A DNA stretch of 64,000 nucleotides from RUG14871 sp045539425 (GCA_045539425.1 JAZQFH010000046.1:1-64000); one strand, 5' to 3'. Counted from the first letter of the stretch, positions 1-9,038 are shown. Notes: generated by a model from the letters alone, not told the origin. Made by a program: numbers and translations.

Positions 1-3
1 AAT

Positions 4-66
4 CGGGTAGGGGCTAATTACTAGCCCCTCCCACACCACCGTACGTGCCGTTCGGCATACGGCGGT
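4..66 (-). ncRNA. Group II intron domains V and VI
   Basis: Catalytic 3' part of the intron. The domain V stem lies at about 35-66 with a four-base GAAC loop. Domain VI is the GGGGCTA/TAGCCCC hairpin at about 4-30, with unpaired AATTA bases that can supply the branch-point A. The CGC triad, rather than AGC, points to class IIC. Confidence 0.68.
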
Positions 67-615
67 TAGGTTAGCGTAGATGTAATCATATGTTTTACAT
101 CTTTTCTTTTCGTTCGTTATAGGTTTCTGCTCCTCAGAAAACTACCTTTACCTTTCTTTGTGAAAGTCTGGCGTTCCGCCTCATAATTACGTTTCAGCTA
201 CCACCATATCAGGTCTATTCTGATACATCTTTCTCTTGAACTAGCTAACCTTTCAGCCCTTCGATATCTCTATCTACTATGGCCTCTGCTGACTTCTCAC
301 TATTCGTTATTACTACGTTTACTTTACTGCGTGGCGTTCTCCACCTCGTGTTTCTTCGCTAGTGAGACCTCACGGGATAAGTTATACATCTTTCCTCGTT
401 TACCCTCCTGATTTACACATCCAGGTTACGGTCACCTTTTGGACTTTGATGCGCATGGCCATCTCATCCGCTGGATACGCCTTAGTATCAGGTTTCTGTT
501 CGTAGGGCCACGATTTCGCTATCCCTTCTTCTCTCCGCCACCTCACGGTGGTCAGGCTTGGGAGTTGCTATCGGGTTCGTCGGCGACTACGCCCCTTGGG
601 ACTTTCACCCCAGAT

Positions 616-635
616 GTATGACATGCCCGTCATAC
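616..635. repeat. Perfect 7-bp inverted repeat at intron 5' edge
   Basis: GTATGAC and GTCATAC flank six bases. It lies between the trxB terminator and the recognisable intron body, so it may be the first intron stem or part of the insertion target. Confidence 0.5.
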
Positions 636-637
636 CA

Positions 638-687
638 TAAAAAGAAGCCTGATGACAGGAAATGATATCTTCCTCTCAGGCTTCTTT
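638..687 (-). terminator. Terminator of the uvrA-hprK-lgt-trxB operon
   Basis: An eleven-base perfect stem (AAGAAGCCTGA with TCAGGCTTCTT) encloses a loop of about 23 bases. On the minus strand it ends in a run of T just after trxB. The group II intron begins right behind it. Confidence 0.85.
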
Positions 688-692
688 TTTTC

Positions 693-1610
693 TTACTTAT
701 GAAGATAATGGAACACCGACTGCGCCGCAATGGCTCCGTCGTTGACCGCCGTCACGACCTGACGCAATACTTTGTTGCAACAATCCCCGGCACCGTAGAT
801 GCCCGGCACGTTTGTGCTCATGTCATCTTTGACTAACAGGTAGCCGTGCGTATCAAGCACATCCAGTCCTTCCAGCATTTCCGTGCACGGATCCGCTCCG
901 ATATACGGGAAGATGCCGTTGGTTTCCACTTCGCATTCCTCGTTGGTATCCACGTTTCTGAGTACGATCGAGCCGACCTTGCCGTCTTTTTCGTTAATGC
1001 GTACCGGCACCGCCTTGCGGATGATCTCGATCTTTTCGTTGTTCTCCACCTTATCGACCACAACGCTGTCCGCACGGAAGACATCCCGGCGGATGACAAT
1101 GTAGAGCTTGGAGACAAACTGCGTAAGATAGAGTGCTTCTTCCAGAGCGCTGTTGCCACCGCCGATCACCGTGACCGTCTTGTTGCGGTAGAAAGCCCCA
1201 TCGCACACCGCGCAGTAGGATACGCCCTTGCCCGTCAGTTCCTTTTCGTTCGGGATATTGAGCAGACGTTCCTTTGTTCCCGTGGCGACGATGACCGCTT
1301 TCGCAAGGTACGTCGTGCCGCTTTCGCAGATGACTTTCTTCATTTCGCCGTCTTCCACTTTCAGAACACGGTCGAAAAGCGATTCGCAGTTGTAGGCCGT
1401 GGAGTGCTCATACATCTGCATGGCAAGCTCCGCGCCGTTGATTTCCTTAATTCCCGGATAGTTGGCGATCTCATAGGTTTTAACGAGCTTTCCGCCCGGA
1501 GCTTCCCCTTCGATCATGGCGCAGGATAATCCGGCTCTTCCTGCATAAATTGCGGCTGCCATGCCGGCAGGACCGCTGCCGATGATAATCAAGTCAAATT
1601 GTCTGTCCAT
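693..1610 (-). CDS. trxB: Thioredoxin-disulfide reductase TrxB
   Basis: NADPH:thioredoxin oxidoreductase, a cytoplasmic flavoenzyme that keeps thioredoxin reduced. The 305 residues match the usual family length. Visible motifs are the N-terminal FAD-binding GSGPAG (11-16), the redox-active CAVC pair (C133, C136), the NADPH-binding GGGNSALEEA and the C-terminal FAD motif GAGDC. The ATG start follows GAAGGGGGA, and the first 22 bases overlap the end of lgt-ppaX, so the two are translationally coupled. It is the last gene of the uvrA-hprK-lgt/ppaX-trxB operon and ends at a strong terminator. The same neighbourhood (hprK-lgt-ppaX-trxB) is known in Bacillus. A related ferredoxin:NADP reductase is unlikely because the CxxC is present. 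Confidence 0.95.
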   Translation of the reverse strand: MDRQFDLIIIGSGPAGMAAAIYAGRAGLSCAMIEGEAPGGKLVKTYEIANYPGIKEINGAELAMQMYEHSTAYNCESLFDRVLKVEDGEMKKVICESGTTYLAKAVIVATGTKERLLNIPNEKELTGKGVSYCAVCDGAFYRNKTVTVIGGGNSALEEALYLTQFVSKLYIVIRRDVFRADSVVVDKVENNEKIEIIRKAVPVRINEKDGKVGSIVLRNVDTNEECEVETNGIFPYIGADPCTEMLEGLDVLDTHGYLLVKDDMSTNVPGIYGAGDCCNKVLRQVVTAVNDGAIAAQSVFHYLHK

Positions 1611-3043
1611 TCATATTCCCCCTTCAGAACATCCAGAATCTCAACCAGATCATATGCCACATAGTTCGGATTCACTTCTTTTAAGGCATCCGCCTGCGCT
1701 CTGTCCACGTTATAGCCGATGGAGAACGCATGGGCATTCTGTCCGGTAATAATATCATTTTTCACATCACCCACATAGATCACGCTGTCCAGTGATCCGT
1801 CCAGAGCGATGACGCCCTTGCGGATTCCTTCCGGATCCGGCTTCGGGCTGAGCACATCATCCATTCCGATGATGCAGTCCACATAATCTTTCAGGCCGAT
1901 GATTTCCAGGCCAAGCGCAACCGTTTCCTTGCGCTTATTGGAAAAGATTCCGACCTTATATCCCTGCTTTTTCAGCTCTTTTAATAACACATCCGCATTC
2001 GGCATCGGTTTTAAGTTCTCCGGCGTATGGAGTGCTTTGTTGATGGCGCGGTACTCCTTCTCCAGATCCTCCACATTGCCCGGGAAATGATAGCGCTCAA
2101 AGCTTTCCCTTAATGTCGGCCCGAGCACGCTGCGCTTTTCCGCCTCCCCGAACGGGTGGTCCGGAAGATATTTTTCAAACATCTTCTGGAAGGTCAGTGA
2201 GATGATCGGCTCCGTATTGCCAATCGTCTGATCAAAGTCAAAGAGCAGCACCGGTTTCTTTACAGTCCACTTGCGGAAGAGCCCGAAGGTTCCGAGCGCT
2301 CCCACCACCGCAAAGAACATGCCGGTCAGCTGTGCCATCTTGAACGGCCCCAGCATCAGGGAGTCCGAACGCATCGATTCCACGATCGTGCGCGTCACGC
2401 CGTACCACATCAGATAGGCATAGACCAGATCTCCGCGCCGGTTCTTGCGGTATTTTTTATAGATGCAGTTGATTAAGAAGAAGCCGAGCAGATTGAAGAC
2501 GCACTCATAGAGGAACGTCGGTTCACGGTATGCGCCGTCAATATACATGTGATTCCTTATAAATGCCGGCCACTTCGCATAGAACGCTTCGCTCACCTCA
2601 CGTCCGTATGCTTCCTGGTTGAAGAAGTTCCCCCATCTGCCGATTGCCTGACCGATTAGGATGTTCGGGAAGATGCAGTCCAGAATGCGTAAGAGGCTGT
2701 AGCGCTTTTTCTTCGCATAGAAGTAAACGAAGATCACCGCGCCGACAATGCAGCCCTGGATTGCCAGGCCGCCTTCCCATGTTCTCAGAATGGAAAGCGG
2801 ATCGGAGAAGTATCCTTCAAAATCATAGAAGATACAGTACCAGAGTCTCGCCCCGATGACGCCGCAGATCGTGCAGCCGATAAAGAGGTCATCTCCGAGG
2901 TCCTGCGGATATTTGTCTTTCTTCAGATTCCTTAAGGAAAAGAGATAGACCAGAATGGCTCCGAGGCTTAGTAAGACCGGATAGAATCCCAGGGAAAACT
3001 TCCCGATTCTGAGAATCGTCCGGAAATTCGGAAAAAACTCCAT
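1589..3043 (-). CDS. lgt: Fusion: prolipoprotein diacylglyceryl transferase (Lgt) plus PpaX-like HAD phosphatase
   Basis: Residues 1-257 are Lgt, a multi-pass membrane enzyme that moves diacylglycerol from phosphatidylglycerol to the lipobox cysteine. The signature GRWGNFFNQEAYG lies at 135-147, followed by a conserved RTIVESMR block near 218. Residues 264-484 are a cytoplasmic HAD hydrolase with motif I DFDQT (269-273), motif II FSNK, a conserved lysine in SPKPDP and motif IV VGDVKND. In Bacillus the separate genes lgt and ppaX follow hprK; PpaX removes the pyrophosphate released when HprK dephosphorylates Ser-HPr. The position here is identical, so the HAD half is best read as PpaX, which is inference. 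The reading frame is open with no internal stop. The ATG abuts the hprK stop with a one-base overlap. Confidence 0.9.
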   Translation of the reverse strand: MEFFPNFRTILRIGKFSLGFYPVLLSLGAILVYLFSLRNLKKDKYPQDLGDDLFIGCTICGVIGARLWYCIFYDFEGYFSDPLSILRTWEGGLAIQGCIVGAVIFVYFYAKKKRYSLLRILDCIFPNILIGQAIGRWGNFFNQEAYGREVSEAFYAKWPAFIRNHMYIDGAYREPTFLYECVFNLLGFFLINCIYKKYRKNRRGDLVYAYLMWYGVTRTIVESMRSDSLMLGPFKMAQLTGMFFAVVGALGTFGLFRKWTVKKPVLLFDFDQTIGNTEPIISLTFQKMFEKYLPDHPFGEAEKRSVLGPTLRESFERYHFPGNVEDLEKEYRAINKALHTPENLKPMPNADVLLKELKKQGYKVGIFSNKRKETVALGLEIIGLKDYVDCIIGMDDVLSPKPDPEGIRKGVIALDGSLDSVIYVGDVKNDIITGQNAHAFSIGYNVDRAQADALKEVNPNYVAYDLVEILDVLKGEYEWTDNLT

Positions 3044-3978
3044 TATTTCTCACCCCTCTCCTGTTCCTGTACCACGCCTTCCCGGAAAGCACGGCTCGGA
3101 TTGTATCCCATTTCCTTTAAGAGGAAATTACGAACTGCTGCTTCAATGATAACCGCCAGGTTGCGGCCTTCGGAAACCGGAATCGTCACCATCGGGATGT
3201 CCACACCCAATAGGTTCATATAGGACATCTCGGTTCCCAGACGGTCCAGCGGTTCATTCTCATCGAAATGCTGCAGATGAATGATGTAGTGAATATTCGC
3301 CCGGTTCAGAAAGGCACTTGCCCCGTAGAGCTGGGTGATGTCGATGATGCCGACGCCGCGGATCTCCAGATAATGCTTCAGGACTTCCGGGGCCTCCCCG
3401 CGGATCTTGTTGTGGATGCGGTAACAGTCCACCCTGTCATCCGCCACGAGCACATGACCGCGTGAGACGAGGTCCAGCGCAAGTTCGGATTTACCGATGC
3501 CGCTCTTTCCGGTGATCAGGATACCCTGACCGAAAATACTCATCAGGACCCCGTGGATATTGTCAAAGTCCGCCAGCTGCTCATCCAGGAAAGAAGCGAT
3601 ATTGACCATGACGCGGTAAGTCGGCTGTTCCGTCTTGAGGATCGGGAAATTCTTCTGAATGGCGATCTCGCGCAGAATCGGCGGCACTTCCTGCCCATGC
3701 GTCAGAATAATGCACGGTACATATCCGTTGGTGATCGTGTCAAAGCGCTCACGCTGCAAGTCTTCCGACAGCGTGGCAATATAGGCAATCTCCTTCTGAC
3801 CGATCAGAGTGACCCGCTTCGGATCGCTCTTGTCATTAAACCCCGCCAGTTCCAGTCCCGGACGGTTCAGATCCGGTACAACGATCCAGCGGCTCAGAGA
3901 TTCCTCATTCCCCGTAATCTGTTCAAATTCAAAGAACTCTTTCAGTTTTCTGATTGTTACTCTGCCTGCGTATTCCAC
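3043..3978 (-). CDS. hprK: HPr kinase/phosphorylase
   Basis: A bifunctional enzyme that phosphorylates HPr on its regulatory serine with ATP or PPi and reverses this by phosphorolysis; it is the sensor of CcpA catabolite control. The 311 residues equal the family norm. It has a Walker A GKSGIGKS at 157-164, the histidine of IHGVL at 142 and the family signature LEIRGVGIIDI near 204-214. The start is a GTG placed six bases after AAGGAG; the nearby ATG is out of frame. It lies 14 bases after uvrA and one base from lgt-ppaX. The true HPr target is encoded at 32.1 kb, and a second HPr domain without the serine is fused to lactate dehydrogenase at 9.2 kb. Confidence 0.96.
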   Translation of the reverse strand: MEYAGRVTIRKLKEFFEFEQITGNEESLSRWIVVPDLNRPGLELAGFNDKSDPKRVTLIGQKEIAYIATLSEDLQRERFDTITNGYVPCIILTHGQEVPPILREIAIQKNFPILKTEQPTYRVMVNIASFLDEQLADFDNIHGVLMSIFGQGILITGKSGIGKSELALDLVSRGHVLVADDRVDCYRIHNKIRGEAPEVLKHYLEIRGVGIIDITQLYGASAFLNRANIHYIIHLQHFDENEPLDRLGTEMSYMNLLGVDIPMVTIPVSEGRNLAVIIEAAVRNFLLKEMGYNPSRAFREGVVQEQERGEK

Positions 3979-3992
3979 ATGACACTCCTTTT

Positions 3993-6809
3993 CTATAACA
4001 TCTTCTTCAGATACTGGCCGGTAAAGCTTTCCGGCACTTTGGCGACCTGTTCCGGTGTTCCGGATGCGACGACCGTTCCGCCGCCGTCTCCGCCTTCCGG
4101 TCCCAGATCGATGATGTAGTCGGCGTTCTTGATCACGTCTAAGTTATGCTCGATAACGATGATCGTATCGCCGTTATTGACGATGCGCTGCAGCACTTCC
4201 AGAAGCTTGCGCACATCGTGGGAATGCAGACCGGTCGTCGGTTCATCCAGAATGAAAACCGTCTTCCCCGTTGCCTTCCGCTGCAGTTCACTGGCCAGCT
4301 TGACACGCTGCGCTTCCCCGCCGGAAAGCGTAGTGGCACTCTGTCCCAGTTTGATATAATCCAGACCGACGTCGCTCAGTGTCTGTAAGCCGTGACGGAT
4401 CTTCGGGTTGGCCGAGAAGAACTCGAGCGCATCCTCCACCGTCATTTCCAGCACGTCGTAAATATTCTTTCCCTTATAGGTGACTTCCAGCGTTTCGCGG
4501 TTATAGCGCTTGCCGCCGCACTCTTCGCACGGCACATAAACATCCGGAAGGAAGTTCATGCTGATCCGCTTCACACCGTCTCCCCAGCACCGCTCGCATC
4601 TGCCGCCGCTGACATTGAAAGAGAAACGCGATTTGGTATAACCTCTCACCTTTGACTCAACCGTCTGGGCAAAGAGGTCCCGGATGGAATCGAAGACACC
4701 GGTATAGGTGACCGGGTTGGAGCGCGGGGTGCGTCCGATCGGATCCTGGTCAATGATGATGACCTTATCCACGTTCTCCATGCCTCTGACTTCCTTCACC
4801 TTGCCCGGCTTGATGCGTAATCTTCCCAGATTCTGCTGCAGGCTCTTGGCGATGATCTCCATCACCAGCGTGCTCTTTCCGCTTCCGCTGACGCCCGTCA
4901 CACACACAAAGGTGCCCAGCGGCAGTTTCACCCTGATATTCTGCAGGTTGTTCTCCGCTGCCTTAATGACTTCAAGATAGTTCCCGTTACCTTTGCGTCG
5001 CTTTGCGGGATACGGGATCACCATCTTTTTCGACAGATACTGTCCCGTGATGGAAGCCGGATTGTCCATGACTTCCTGCGGCGTTCCCGCCGCGACAACT
5101 TCCCCGCCGTGTTTCCCGGCTCCCGGACCGATATCCACGATATAGTCGCTTTCCATCATCGTCTCTTCGTCGTGTTCAACCACGATGACCGAGTTGCCGA
5201 GATCCCGCATGTTCTTCAGCGTGCGGATCAGCTTGCCGTTATCTCTCTGATGCAGACCAATCGACGGTTCATCCAGAACGTAGAGAACCCCGCTTAAATG
5301 CGAACCGATCTGAGTTGCCAGACGGATCCGCTGCGCTTCCCCGCCGGAAAGCGAACCGGCCATGCGGTTCAGCGTCAGATATTCCAGGCCGACATCCGAA
5401 AGGAACTGCAGACGTTCCCGGATCTCTTTCAGAACCAGACGGGCAATCTCCGCCTTCATCGGATCCAGCTGCAATGCATCGATAAACTGCAGAGCTTCCT
5501 TGATGGACATTTCCGTAAACTGATAGATGTTCTTGCCGCCAACCAGAACGGACAGAGCCATCTCGTTCAGCCGCGAGCCGTGGCAGTCCTTGCATTCGCT
5601 CTCTGCCATAAACGTGCCGTACCAGTCCCGGCTCATTGCCGAAGTGGTTTCCCAGTAGCGGCGCTCGATCATATCGGCGACCCCTTCAATGAACTCATTC
5701 TTATGGTAGGAGTTGCCGCCCGTAGAACGGATGTGATATTCAATCGGTTCATCCGATCCGTGCAGGATCCAGCGGATCTCGTCCTTGCTCATGTCCTTGA
5801 GCGGTTTATCTTCATCGATGTTGTAATGTCTTAATAATGTTTCAAATGTCTGCCATTCGATATTCTTCGAGTCGACGATGTTCTTGTAATAGCGTAAGCC
5901 TCCCTTGCGGATGGAAAGGTTCCAGTCCGAAATCAGAAGATCCTCATCCACATGCAGCGTCACACCCAGCCCCTTGCACGTCGGGCAGGCGCCCAGCGGC
6001 GAGTTGAAGGAGAATAAACGCGGTTCCAGCGGCGGCAGGGAGAAGCCGCAGATCGGACAGGCGTAGTTGCTGGAAAAGAGCAGATCTTCTCCCGCGACAT
6101 TGACGACTGCCATGCCGTTGGCCAGCTTGAGTGCCGTCTCTAAAGAATCGTGCAGACGTGAAGCACTGTTCTCGTTTTTGACAATACGGTCCACGATGAC
6201 GTCGATATCATGGTTTTTGTTCTTCTCTAAAACGATATCATCTTCCAGAAGGCGGATCTCGCCATCCACGCGGGCTCTGAGATAGCCATCCTTGCGCAGG
6301 CTGTCCAGAAGATCCTTGTGCGTGCCCTTCTGGCGCTTGATCACCGGAGCCATGATCATCACCCGGCTGCCGTTTTCCGTTTCCATGACGCGGTCCACCA
6401 TCTGCTGCACCGTCTGTGCTTCAATCGGGATATGGTGATGCGGGCAGTACGGGGTGCCGGCTCTGGCATAGAGCAGACGGAGGAAATCGTAGATCTCCGT
6501 TACCGTACCGACCGTGGAACGCGGGTTGTTGCTGGTGGTCTTCTGGTCAATGGAGATGGCCGGGGAGAGGCCTTCGATAAAGTCCACATCCGGTTTATCC
6601 ACGTTATCCAGAAACTGCCGGGCATATGCGCTCAGGCTTTCGACATAACGTCTCTGCCCTTCGGCATAGATCGTGTCAAAGGCCAGCGACGTCTTGCCGC
6701 TGCCGCTCAGTCCGGTCATGATCACCAGTTTATTTTTCGGGATGGTGAGACTGATGTTTTTCAGATTGTTCTCACGTGCTCCCTGGATTACCAATACATC
6801 TTTTTCCAT
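3993..6809 (-). CDS. uvrA: Excinuclease ABC subunit A
   Basis: Damage-recognition ATPase of nucleotide excision repair. It acts as a dimer that loads UvrB (encoded at 28.5 kb). The 938 residues are typical. Two ABC ATPase halves are visible: Walker A GLSGSGKTSLAF near 34 and GVSGSGKSTL near 640, two LSGGEAQR signatures and two Walker B LDEPS/LDEPT motifs. The zinc-finger cysteines (CPICGF, CPTCKG, CERCWG, CEECGG) are present. It is the first gene of the operon that continues into hprK, lgt-ppaX and trxB. A TTGAGT-N16-TATAAT promoter lies upstream. I saw no CGAAC-N4-GTTCG LexA box in front of it, although the SOS response usually controls uvrA in Bacillus. Confidence 0.97.
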   Translation of the reverse strand: MEKDVLVIQGARENNLKNISLTIPKNKLVIMTGLSGSGKTSLAFDTIYAEGQRRYVESLSAYARQFLDNVDKPDVDFIEGLSPAISIDQKTTSNNPRSTVGTVTEIYDFLRLLYARAGTPYCPHHHIPIEAQTVQQMVDRVMETENGSRVMIMAPVIKRQKGTHKDLLDSLRKDGYLRARVDGEIRLLEDDIVLEKNKNHDIDVIVDRIVKNENSASRLHDSLETALKLANGMAVVNVAGEDLLFSSNYACPICGFSLPPLEPRLFSFNSPLGACPTCKGLGVTLHVDEDLLISDWNLSIRKGGLRYYKNIVDSKNIEWQTFETLLRHYNIDEDKPLKDMSKDEIRWILHGSDEPIEYHIRSTGGNSYHKNEFIEGVADMIERRYWETTSAMSRDWYGTFMAESECKDCHGSRLNEMALSVLVGGKNIYQFTEMSIKEALQFIDALQLDPMKAEIARLVLKEIRERLQFLSDVGLEYLTLNRMAGSLSGGEAQRIRLATQIGSHLSGVLYVLDEPSIGLHQRDNGKLIRTLKNMRDLGNSVIVVEHDEETMMESDYIVDIGPGAGKHGGEVVAAGTPQEVMDNPASITGQYLSKKMVIPYPAKRRKGNGNYLEVIKAAENNLQNIRVKLPLGTFVCVTGVSGSGKSTLVMEIIAKSLQQNLGRLRIKPGKVKEVRGMENVDKVIIIDQDPIGRTPRSNPVTYTGVFDSIRDLFAQTVESKVRGYTKSRFSFNVSGGRCERCWGDGVKRISMNFLPDVYVPCEECGGKRYNRETLEVTYKGKNIYDVLEMTVEDALEFFSANPKIRHGLQTLSDVGLDYIKLGQSATTLSGGEAQRVKLASELQRKATGKTVFILDEPTTGLHSHDVRKLLEVLQRIVNNGDTIIVIEHNLDVIKNADYIIDLGPEGGDGGGTVVASGTPEQVAKVPESFTGQYLKKML

Positions 6810-6831
6810 ACGATACTCTTTTCTCTTCCTT

Positions 6832-6859
6832 ATTATACAGGATTCCCCCTCTGACTCAA
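6832..6859 (-). promoter_or_regulatory. Sigma-A type promoter for uvrA operon
   Basis: On the minus strand TTGAGT is followed after 16 bases by TATAAT, about 22 bases before the uvrA start. A second TATAAT lies near 6912-6917 without a good -35. Confidence 0.6.
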
Positions 6860-6959
6860 ACAGGGAAACTCCGGCATCTGTCTGCTTTAATTATTTTCAA
6901 GTGCATATTCTATTATACCTGATTTTGTCTCCTTTTTGGATGAAATCCCCTTCACAGAG

Positions 6960-6988
6960 ACAAAAAGAAAAGAGCCGTAAGGCTCTTG
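6960..6988 (-). terminator. Terminator after small membrane protein gene
   Basis: AAGAGCC-TTAC-GGCTCTT followed on the minus strand by TTCTTTTTG, downstream of the 7.0-7.6 kb gene. Confidence 0.8.
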
Positions 6989-7010
6989 GCGTAACATTGT
7001 CTGTTTCTTC

Positions 7011-7559
7011 TTATCTGTTTTCCAGAGAATGACCGTATTCCGCCACATGATAGAGCAGATACTTCTGGACAGCGTAGATTAAGAAGGACAGATTCAGTGA
7101 CAGGGAAGAATTGCCAACGGACGTTCCGTTGACCTGCAGATTCTTGCCCATAAACATCATGACGACTGCGCCGGCGACACCGACGAAACCGCCGATCAGT
7201 TCGAGTCTTGCAGCGCCCTTCAGATCGGAAACGCTCTTTGCGGAGAACGGACGTTCGGCCTGGCATTCCGCCAGAACGTTTTTTTCCTTCTTTGTGCCGA
7301 GGAACGCGAAGATGAGTGTGAGTAACGCGATACCCAGTGCAACAAGAATGACCGGTTTTAAGGCATCCATTTCTGCCGGAGTTAACGTGGTTCCCGTGGA
7401 ACTGATTGTAATCGCACCGCCGGTCTTTTCCGCAATGGCGGAGAAATCTCCCACAAACGCGACAGCCGCCAGCGCAACCGCTACACACACAATCGCGATC
7501 ACTTCAAAAACGATTGCTATAATACAAATGACTTTTAAAAAACCTGCTGTTTTTCTCAT
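7011..7559 (-). CDS. Small multi-pass membrane protein, unknown function
   Basis: A 182-residue protein I do not recognise. Four hydrophobic stretches are visible: about 7-37, 68-88, 120-138 and 149-162. The first loop (38-66) is rich in Gly, Thr and Ser and probably lies outside the cell. A charged stretch (KKEKNVLAECQAERPFSAK) near 90-108 would be cytoplasmic. The N terminus could serve as a signal anchor. The ATG follows GCAGGAGG. It is transcribed alone, with its own terminator at 6960-6988, between uvrA and the MATE exporter. Composition resembles neighbouring genes. No catalytic motif is seen. Confidence 0.75.
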   Translation of the reverse strand: MRKTAGFLKVICIIAIVFEVIAIVCVAVALAAVAFVGDFSAIAEKTGGAITISSTGTTLTPAEMDALKPVILVALGIALLTLIFAFLGTKKEKNVLAECQAERPFSAKSVSDLKGAARLELIGGFVGVAGAVVMMFMGKNLQVNGTSVGNSSLSLNLSFLIYAVQKYLLYHVAEYGHSLENR

Positions 7560-7640
7560 ATGATATAAACCTCCTGCTTACTATTATTTTTATGCAAATC
7601 CGCCCCTTTTGTCAATTCTGCCTTTTTTGCAGTCTTTGCC

Positions 7641-7669
7641 AAAAAGAAAACCGCGGATTTCTCTGCGGC
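7641..7669 (-). terminator. Terminator of the MATE exporter gene
   Basis: The minus strand reads CCGCaGA-GAAA-TCcGCGG and then TTTTCTTTTT, eight bases after the MATE stop codon. Confidence 0.75.
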
Positions 7670-7676
7670 TATTATG

Positions 7677-9038
7677 TTAATTCTGCTCCCTTGCCCCGTA
7701 GCGGATTTCTTTTAATAACGGCCAGCAAAGCCACACTGCAACAAGTACCGTCAGCCAGTCGGATAACGGCTGCGAGAGATAGATGCCTAACTCATGCAAC
7801 AGATTCGGCAACACCAGTAAGATCGGGATATAGATCAGACCCTGACGGCTCATGGAAAGAATCATGGACTCCCGTCCCCTGCCGGCAGCCTGCAGCGTCA
7901 CCGTGAAGACGTAGTATGCCGCATACACCGGAAGCGCAATCGTATAGGCCAGAAGATACTTGGATCCGTAATCAATGAGAACCGGATCCATCGCAAAGAG
8001 GCCGACGTACGGTTTATGGAAGATCCAGATCAGTGCATCCGCACCGATGGAATATAACGTCAGAACACTCAGACACCACTTCATGGTATCCCAGAGCCGC
8101 CTGTAGTTCCTTGCCCCGTAGTTATAGGAAGCCAGCGGCAGATAGCCGTTGACCGCACCCTGAATGAAATAGTTCAGAAGGTAACCGGCACGCTTGCCGA
8201 CCGAGCAGCCTGCCACAAAGTCCGTACCGAAGCGGAAGACCTGCCTCTGGTAGATGGCGGAAGAGATGGCCGGAAGAGCGTTGCGCACGTAGCAGGAAAC
8301 GCCGACCCGCATGATTTCCCAGGTAATATGACGGTCCATATGGAAGTCCAGCGGTTTCCAAAAGACTTCCGTTTTTCTGCTGTGCAGACGCATGACACAT
8401 AAGACTGCTGTCAGCAGGTTGCAGATGGCTGTGGCCAGTGCCGCACCGATGACTCCGAGATTCAAACCCCATTCAAACATAAAGATGGGGTCCAGGGCAA
8501 TATTCAGAAAGACGCTGGCGGAAATAACAACGGTGGAATAGCGCACATCGCCGACGGAGCGCAACAGATGCACCGCCGTGGTACGCAGCACCAGAAAAGC
8601 GATTGTGAAGATGCTGATGAAGCCGTACTGATAGGCATAGCGCACAACTTCCGGATCACTTGTCTGCCAGTCAATAAACGGGCGCAGTGCCAGAAAGCCG
8701 ACGATCATGTGAATCACGGATAACAGGATACAGAGCGTCATGGAAGTGCGCACCGTCTCATACACCGCATCCGCCTTTTTGGCGCCAAGCTGTCTGCCGA
8801 GATAGGAAGCACCGCCGATGCCCACGCAGGCACCGACCGATTCGATCAGCATGATAATCGAGGAGACCGGATCCATGGCCGCAATCATCGCCGCGTTATT
8901 CAGCTGTCCCACGAAATAGGCATTGATTGTGGAATAGATGAGGTCGACCACCGAAACCAGAATGGAAGGCAGTGCCAGATGCATCATTGCCTTGCTGATT
9001 TTTTCTTTTTCAAACAGGTAATTGGTATCCGTTGCCAT
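7677..9038 (-). CDS. MATE family multidrug/metabolite exporter
   Basis: A cation-coupled antiporter of the MATE/NorM-DinF superfamily, in the cytoplasmic membrane. The 453 residues and about 12 hydrophobic segments arranged as two bundles of six match the family. N-terminal features such as LALPSILVSVVDLIYSTINAYFVG and the second-half segments beginning near RVGVSCYVRNALPA support this assignment. The ATG follows AAGGAGA. It is monocistronic, with a terminator behind it, and divergent from the HPr-LDH gene. The substrate cannot be told from sequence. No regulator gene is adjacent. Confidence 0.9.
   Translation of the reverse strand: MATDTNYLFEKEKISKAMMHLALPSILVSVVDLIYSTINAYFVGQLNNAAMIAAMDPVSSIIMLIESVGACVGIGGASYLGRQLGAKKADAVYETVRTSMTLCILLSVIHMIVGFLALRPFIDWQTSDPEVVRYAYQYGFISIFTIAFLVLRTTAVHLLRSVGDVRYSTVVISASVFLNIALDPIFMFEWGLNLGVIGAALATAICNLLTAVLCVMRLHSRKTEVFWKPLDFHMDRHITWEIMRVGVSCYVRNALPAISSAIYQRQVFRFGTDFVAGCSVGKRAGYLLNYFIQGAVNGYLPLASYNYGARNYRRLWDTMKWCLSVLTLYSIGADALIWIFHKPYVGLFAMDPVLIDYGSKYLLAYTIALPVYAAYYVFTVTLQAAGRGRESMILSMSRQGLIYIPILLVLPNLLHELGIYLSQPLSDWLTVLVAVWLCWPLLKEIRYGAREQN

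Larger units (their letters stand above)
1..636 (-). mobile_element. ORF-less group II intron, class IIC type
   Basis: Read on the minus strand, the last 65 bases have the form of group II intron domains V and VI. A short stem-loop of about 30 nt has CCGTA pairing with TACGG, a two-base CG bulge and a TGCC/GGCA upper stem. A G-rich hairpin ending in CTACCCGAT follows. The catalytic triad position reads CGC, which is the class IIC form. Upstream lie intron-like blocks (for example GGGGTGAAAGTCCC and GTGAGAAGTCAGCAGAGG). No reverse transcriptase ORF remains, so the element is about 0.64 kb and could only move in trans. It starts immediately after the trxB terminator, the preferred target of IIC introns. 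The 5' boundary is approximate; the 3' boundary is at or just outside the window edge. Confidence 0.72.

Noticed and set aside
439..621. 60-codon open frame on the plus strand
   Set aside because: It lies antisense within the group II intron body, has no SD and no recognisable protein features.
846..1529. 227-codon open frame opposite trxB
   Set aside because: Its frame is the complement of trxB codons; trxB is complete and conserved, so this is a shadow. The same holds for long plus-strand frames opposite walJ/M23 (36.6-37.4 kb), uvrB (29.1-29.8 kb) and atpD (60.3-61.0 kb).
6810..7010. LexA box upstream of uvrA
   Set aside because: No CGAAC-N4-GTTCG-like sequence is visible in the intergenic stretch.
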